From: Thermoanaerobacterium sp. | GTDB lineage: Bacteria; Bacillota; Thermoanaerobacteria; Thermoanaerobacterales; Thermoanaerobacteraceae | Direction: 5' to 3' | NCBI GenBank assembly: GCA_029960905.1 | Contig: JASBVU010000057.1 | Span: forward strand, 1 to 9,113 | Length of the DNA stretch: 9,113 nucleotides | Shown: positions 6,556-9,113 of the stretch, in pieces | Layout of the letters: each line of letters opens with the position of its first letter | How positions within the stretch are numbered: the stretch's first letter is position 1 | Program-made: the position numbers and the translations under genes | The notes under the pieces: model-generated | What the model was told of the DNA's origin: nothing | What the model saw: only the letters and a program-made list of their open reading frames with translations | Databases searched by the model: none

Positions 6556-8088
6556 ATGATTCTCTCTAAATTTGTAGATGAGCTCCCCATTCCCCCTATT
6601 TTAAAACCTCGATGGAAAGATCAGTTTCATACTTATTATGAAGTGAATATGACGGAATTTAAGCAATCACTCCATAGTGAGTTAAATGATACAACTGTAT
6701 GGGGCTATGAAGGCAGTTATCCAGGACCTACAATTGAAGTAGAGAGCGGAGAAAAAGCGTTTATTAAATGGATCAACAATCTTCCAGATAAGCATCTTTT
6801 GCCGGTAGACTATACGGTGCATGGTGCTCATATGGATGTACCGGAAGTACGAACGGTGGTGCACGTACATGGCGCTAGTGTTGAATGGGAAAGCGACGGC
6901 TACCCAGAGGCTTGGTTTACAAAGGGATTCAAACAAGTCGGTCCATATTTTAGAAAGCAAATATATCGATATGATAATGACGATCGAGCTTGCACCCTCT
7001 GGTATCATGACCATGCGCTTGGTATCACGAGGCTCAATGTGTATGCTGGATTGGCAGGATTCTATCTTATCAGAGATCATCGGGAACGTTTATTGAATTT
7101 ACCAAGTGGGAAATATGAGGTCCCTCTTATGATACAAGACAAGACATTTAATAAAGATGGTTCTCTTTATTACCCGAAGCAGCCAGAAAAACCAGTCCCG
7201 GAATTAGAAACGTCGATCGTTCCTGAATTTATTGGAGATACCATCTTGGTGAACGGAAAAGCATGGCCGTATCTAAAAGTGGAACCCCGTAAATATCGAT
7301 TCAGGCTGTTAAATGCATCTAACACCCGTTTCTATAGGCTAAAGCTTGATTCGGGACAACTTTTTTATCAAATCGGAACGGATGGAGGATTCATGCAGCA
7401 CCCGATAGGAGTCAGAGAAATCATGTTGGCACCTGCAGAACGAGCAGATGTGATCATTGATTTTACCAATCTTGAGGGCAAGAATATTACCATGACAAAT
7501 GATGCCCCCGCTCCTTTTCCAACCGGAGATCCGCCAAATGAAAATACAGGTACTGTGATGCAGTTTAGAGTGACTCTTCCACTGTCAAGTGTTGATACGA
7601 GCGTTATTCCGGCTTATATGATGCCTCTTCCAAAAATAAAAGAACAGTCCGCTTCAAAGATACGATACCTAACATTAAATGATAATATGGATAAGTACGG
7701 TCGTGAATTCATGCTATTGGATAATAAACAGTGGGATGCTCCCATAACAGAAAATCCAAAATTGGGATCAACCGAAATATGGTATCTCATTAACTTAACG
7801 ACGGATACACACCCTATACATCTTCACTTAATTGATTTTCAAATATTAGACCGGAGAGATTTCGATGTAGAAAAGTATAAAAAGGAGAGAATAATCCATT
7901 ATACGGGTCCGGCAATGCCTCCCGAACCACAAGAACGAGGATGGAAGGATACAGTAAGAGCTAATCCTAATCAGGTCACTCGAATTATCATGAAGTTTGG
8001 TTCTTATACAGGATTGTATGTATGGCACTGCCACATCTTGGAGCACGAGGATTATGAGATGATGAGACCGTATATTGTTATCCGATAA
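6556..8088 (+). CDS. cotA: Spore coat multicopper oxidase (laccase) CotA
   Basis: CotA is a laccase of the outer spore coat: it oxidises phenols and similar compounds and reduces oxygen to water, giving spores brown pigment and UV/peroxide resistance. It also shows bilirubin oxidase activity in B. subtilis. The 510 residues match B. subtilis CotA (513) along the whole length, beginning FVDELPIP. All copper ligands are present: H103 and H105 (HVHG), H151 and H153 (WYHDH), H419, H422 and H424 (THPIHLH), and H491-C492-H493, H497 and M502 (WHCHILEHEDYEM). The C-terminal ligands keep the B. subtilis numbering, and the acidic residue after H497 (E498) is kept. The two cysteines that form a disulfide in B. 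subtilis CotA are replaced (VPEFIGDTI; DAPAPFPTG), so that bond cannot form. There is no signal peptide, as expected for a mother-cell coat protein. AAAGGAG at 6542-6548 lies seven bases before the start. It appears to be a single-gene unit, richer in G+C than the defence genes. No clear terminator follows. Confidence 0.97.
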   Translation: MILSKFVDELPIPPILKPRWKDQFHTYYEVNMTEFKQSLHSELNDTTVWGYEGSYPGPTIEVESGEKAFIKWINNLPDKHLLPVDYTVHGAHMDVPEVRTVVHVHGASVEWESDGYPEAWFTKGFKQVGPYFRKQIYRYDNDDRACTLWYHDHALGITRLNVYAGLAGFYLIRDHRERLLNLPSGKYEVPLMIQDKTFNKDGSLYYPKQPEKPVPELETSIVPEFIGDTILVNGKAWPYLKVEPRKYRFRLLNASNTRFYRLKLDSGQLFYQIGTDGGFMQHPIGVREIMLAPAERADVIIDFTNLEGKNITMTNDAPAPFPTGDPPNENTGTVMQFRVTLPLSSVDTSVIPAYMMPLPKIKEQSASKIRYLTLNDNMDKYGREFMLLDNKQWDAPITENPKLGSTEIWYLINLTTDTHPIHLHLIDFQILDRRDFDVEKYKKERIIHYTGPAMPPEPQERGWKDTVRANPNQVTRIIMKFGSYTGLYVWHCHILEHEDYEMMRPYIVIR

Positions 8089-8359
8089 TAGACTGTTCTC
8101 CGTGAGTATGTACTTGAACTGCATCCATGCTCGTTCATCCTGTCGCTAGTACCCTTTTCTTGTATGAAATGTTATGGGAAATTTAATAAAATACAAAAAA
8201 TTCCTTAGTTTTTTCGCAGTTTCTTAGCGGATATACCTATAACATGGAACGTAGATTGAAAACACTTAGCCATGTTTTAAAAAAATTTAAATTTTGAATT
8301 AAAAATGTACGATTACATTGCAGAATTCGGGGCGTGACAGGCACCGATCCCAAACAAAA
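8089..8359. other. Gene-free stretch between cotA and the rlmCD pseudogene
   Basis: I see no supported gene here. It contains a 14-base AT palindrome, AAAATTTAAATTTT (8282-8295), and an imperfect GC-rich palindrome, GTGACAGGCAC (8334-8344), just before rlmCD homology begins. No convincing intrinsic terminator for cotA is visible. Composition shifts from AT-rich to GC-richer near 8320. Confidence 0.5.
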
Positions 8360-9078
8360 GACTTGCCACATAAAAAGAAGATTGTACAAGAAATAAATGC
8401 ACGTGTGCCTGGGGTCCGTTCGATCATTCAAAACATCAACCCTAAGCGGACGAATGTCTTCTCGGCGAGGAAACGATCGTTTTATGGGGACGGGATGTCA
8501 TTTATGACTCGATCGGCGACGTTCAATTTGCCATTTCGGCCAAGTCCTTTTACCAAGTGATCCCTGAACAAACGAAAGTATTGTATGACAAGGCTTTGGA
8601 ATATGCCAAATTAAAAGGCGATGAAACAGTCATCGACGCTTATTGCGGCGTCGGAACCCTTTCGTTGTTTTTAGCGAAAAAAGAGAAAAAAGTCTGTGGG
8701 GGAGAGATCGTCCCAGAAGCAATTGAGGATGCGAAGAAAAATGCTAATTCAACGGTATCACCAATGCCGAATTTGCAGCCGGAAAAGCGGAAGAAGTCAT
8801 TCCGGAATGGTACAAAAGAGGAATCAAAGCCGACGTTCTCGTCGTCGATCCCCCTCGAAAAGGATGCGACCCGGCTCTATTGGACACCATCCTTCAAATG
8901 AAACCAAAAAAAGTCGTCTACGTTCTCCTGCAACCCCGCCACACTCGTCCGCGACCTCCGCATCCTCGAAGACGGCGGATACAAAACCCTCAAACTCCAA
9001 CCCGTCGACAAGTTTCCGCAAACAAGGCATGTGGAGGCAGTTGCGCAACTCATTTTAAAAGAAGGCCTGTTAAAATAA
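8360..9078 (+). pseudogene. rlmCD: Decayed 23S rRNA (uracil-5-)-methyltransferase RlmCD, C-terminal half
   Basis: RlmCD uses S-adenosylmethionine to make m5U at two positions of 23S rRNA in Gram-positive bacteria. Homology begins at DLPHKKKIVQEINARVPGVR (8360) and runs to TAA at 9076-9078, roughly the last 240 of about 455 residues; the TRAM domain, the iron-sulfur cysteines and the rest of the N-terminal half are gone. Three frameshifts break it. A base is lost near 8457-8460, moving to the frame with [20 protein letters not shown]. Another is lost near 8745, moving to [21 protein letters not shown] base is gained near 8925, just before [20 protein letters not shown]. The SAM-binding YCGVGT is in the second frame and DPPRKG is in the third. 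The catalytic cysteine of SCNP (codon 8929-8931) lies in the fourth segment, so no active enzyme can be made. None of the breaks sits in a long homopolymer, which argues against simple sequencing error. Confidence 0.95.
9028..9066 (+). repeat. Direct repeat, right copy (rlmCD 3' end)
   Basis: This is the partner of 5920-5958, with 37 of 39 bases matching, in the same orientation about 3.1 kb downstream. Here it is still joined to the rest of the rlmCD pseudogene. Confidence 0.9.
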
Positions 9079-9079
9079 T

Positions 9080-9101
9080 AGATGATAGAGTACCTTTCTA
9101 T
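9080..9101 (+). repeat. Direct repeat, right copy (sequence downstream of rlmCD)
   Basis: This is the partner of 6032-6053, with 19 of 22 bases matching. It starts two bases after the last base of the rlmCD stop codon. Confidence 0.65.
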
Positions 9102-9113
9102 GCTGTTTGTGTA

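Noticed and set aside
6821..7096. Plus-strand frame of 91 codons inside cotA
   Set aside because: It is a shadow of cotA, whose frame is unmistakable over this stretch.
8318..8359. ATG at 8318 as a true start of a short gene
   Set aside because: It runs into the rlmCD frame by chance; there is no ribosome site and the upstream codons have no likeness to RlmCD.

Overview
The window comes from a low-GC, endospore-forming Firmicute of the Bacillaceae. The strongest evidence is a full-length spore-coat laccase (CotA) whose copper ligands can be lined up with those of Bacillus subtilis CotA, together with remnants of an RlmCD-type 23S rRNA uracil methyltransferase, purine-rich Shine-Dalgarno sequences and a TTG start. 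I cannot name the genus. Base composition changes near position 5900: the left side is strongly AT-rich and looks imported, while the laccase and rlmCD sequences to the right are visibly richer in G+C.

Left half (1-5902): an anti-phage defence cassette. A truncated, unidentified gene reads leftward off the edge. Diverging from it is a two-gene operon coding for an OLD-family ATPase/TOPRIM nuclease (GajA) and a UvrD-like SF1A helicase (GajB), which together form a Gabija system. About 180 bases further on comes a second two-gene operon: a small membrane protein of the Pycsar effector type (PycTM, DUF5706-like) followed, with a one-base overlap, by a class III nucleotidyl cyclase of the PycC type. 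Gabija cuts phage DNA when nucleotides run low. Pycsar makes a cyclic pyrimidine nucleotide that switches on a membrane-damaging effector. Two mechanistically different abortive-type systems thus sit back to back on one strand, and all the key catalytic motifs I could check are intact.

Middle (5903-6555): a junction zone of gene debris. It holds a short piece of the 3' end of an rlmCD gene with a hairpin terminator, an N-terminal-region scrap of a type I restriction modification subunit (HsdM), and a palindrome-rich stretch before cotA.

Right half (6556-9113): intact cotA, a gene-free gap, then a decayed rlmCD that has lost its N-terminal half and carries three frameshifts. Its 3' end and trailing sequence repeat, in direct orientation and about 3.1 kb apart, the piece at the middle junction. 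I read this as a scar of integration or recombination at the 3' end of an rlmCD gene. That is an inference; no integrase or transposase lies in the window.

I saw no tRNA, rRNA, CRISPR array or complete insertion sequence.
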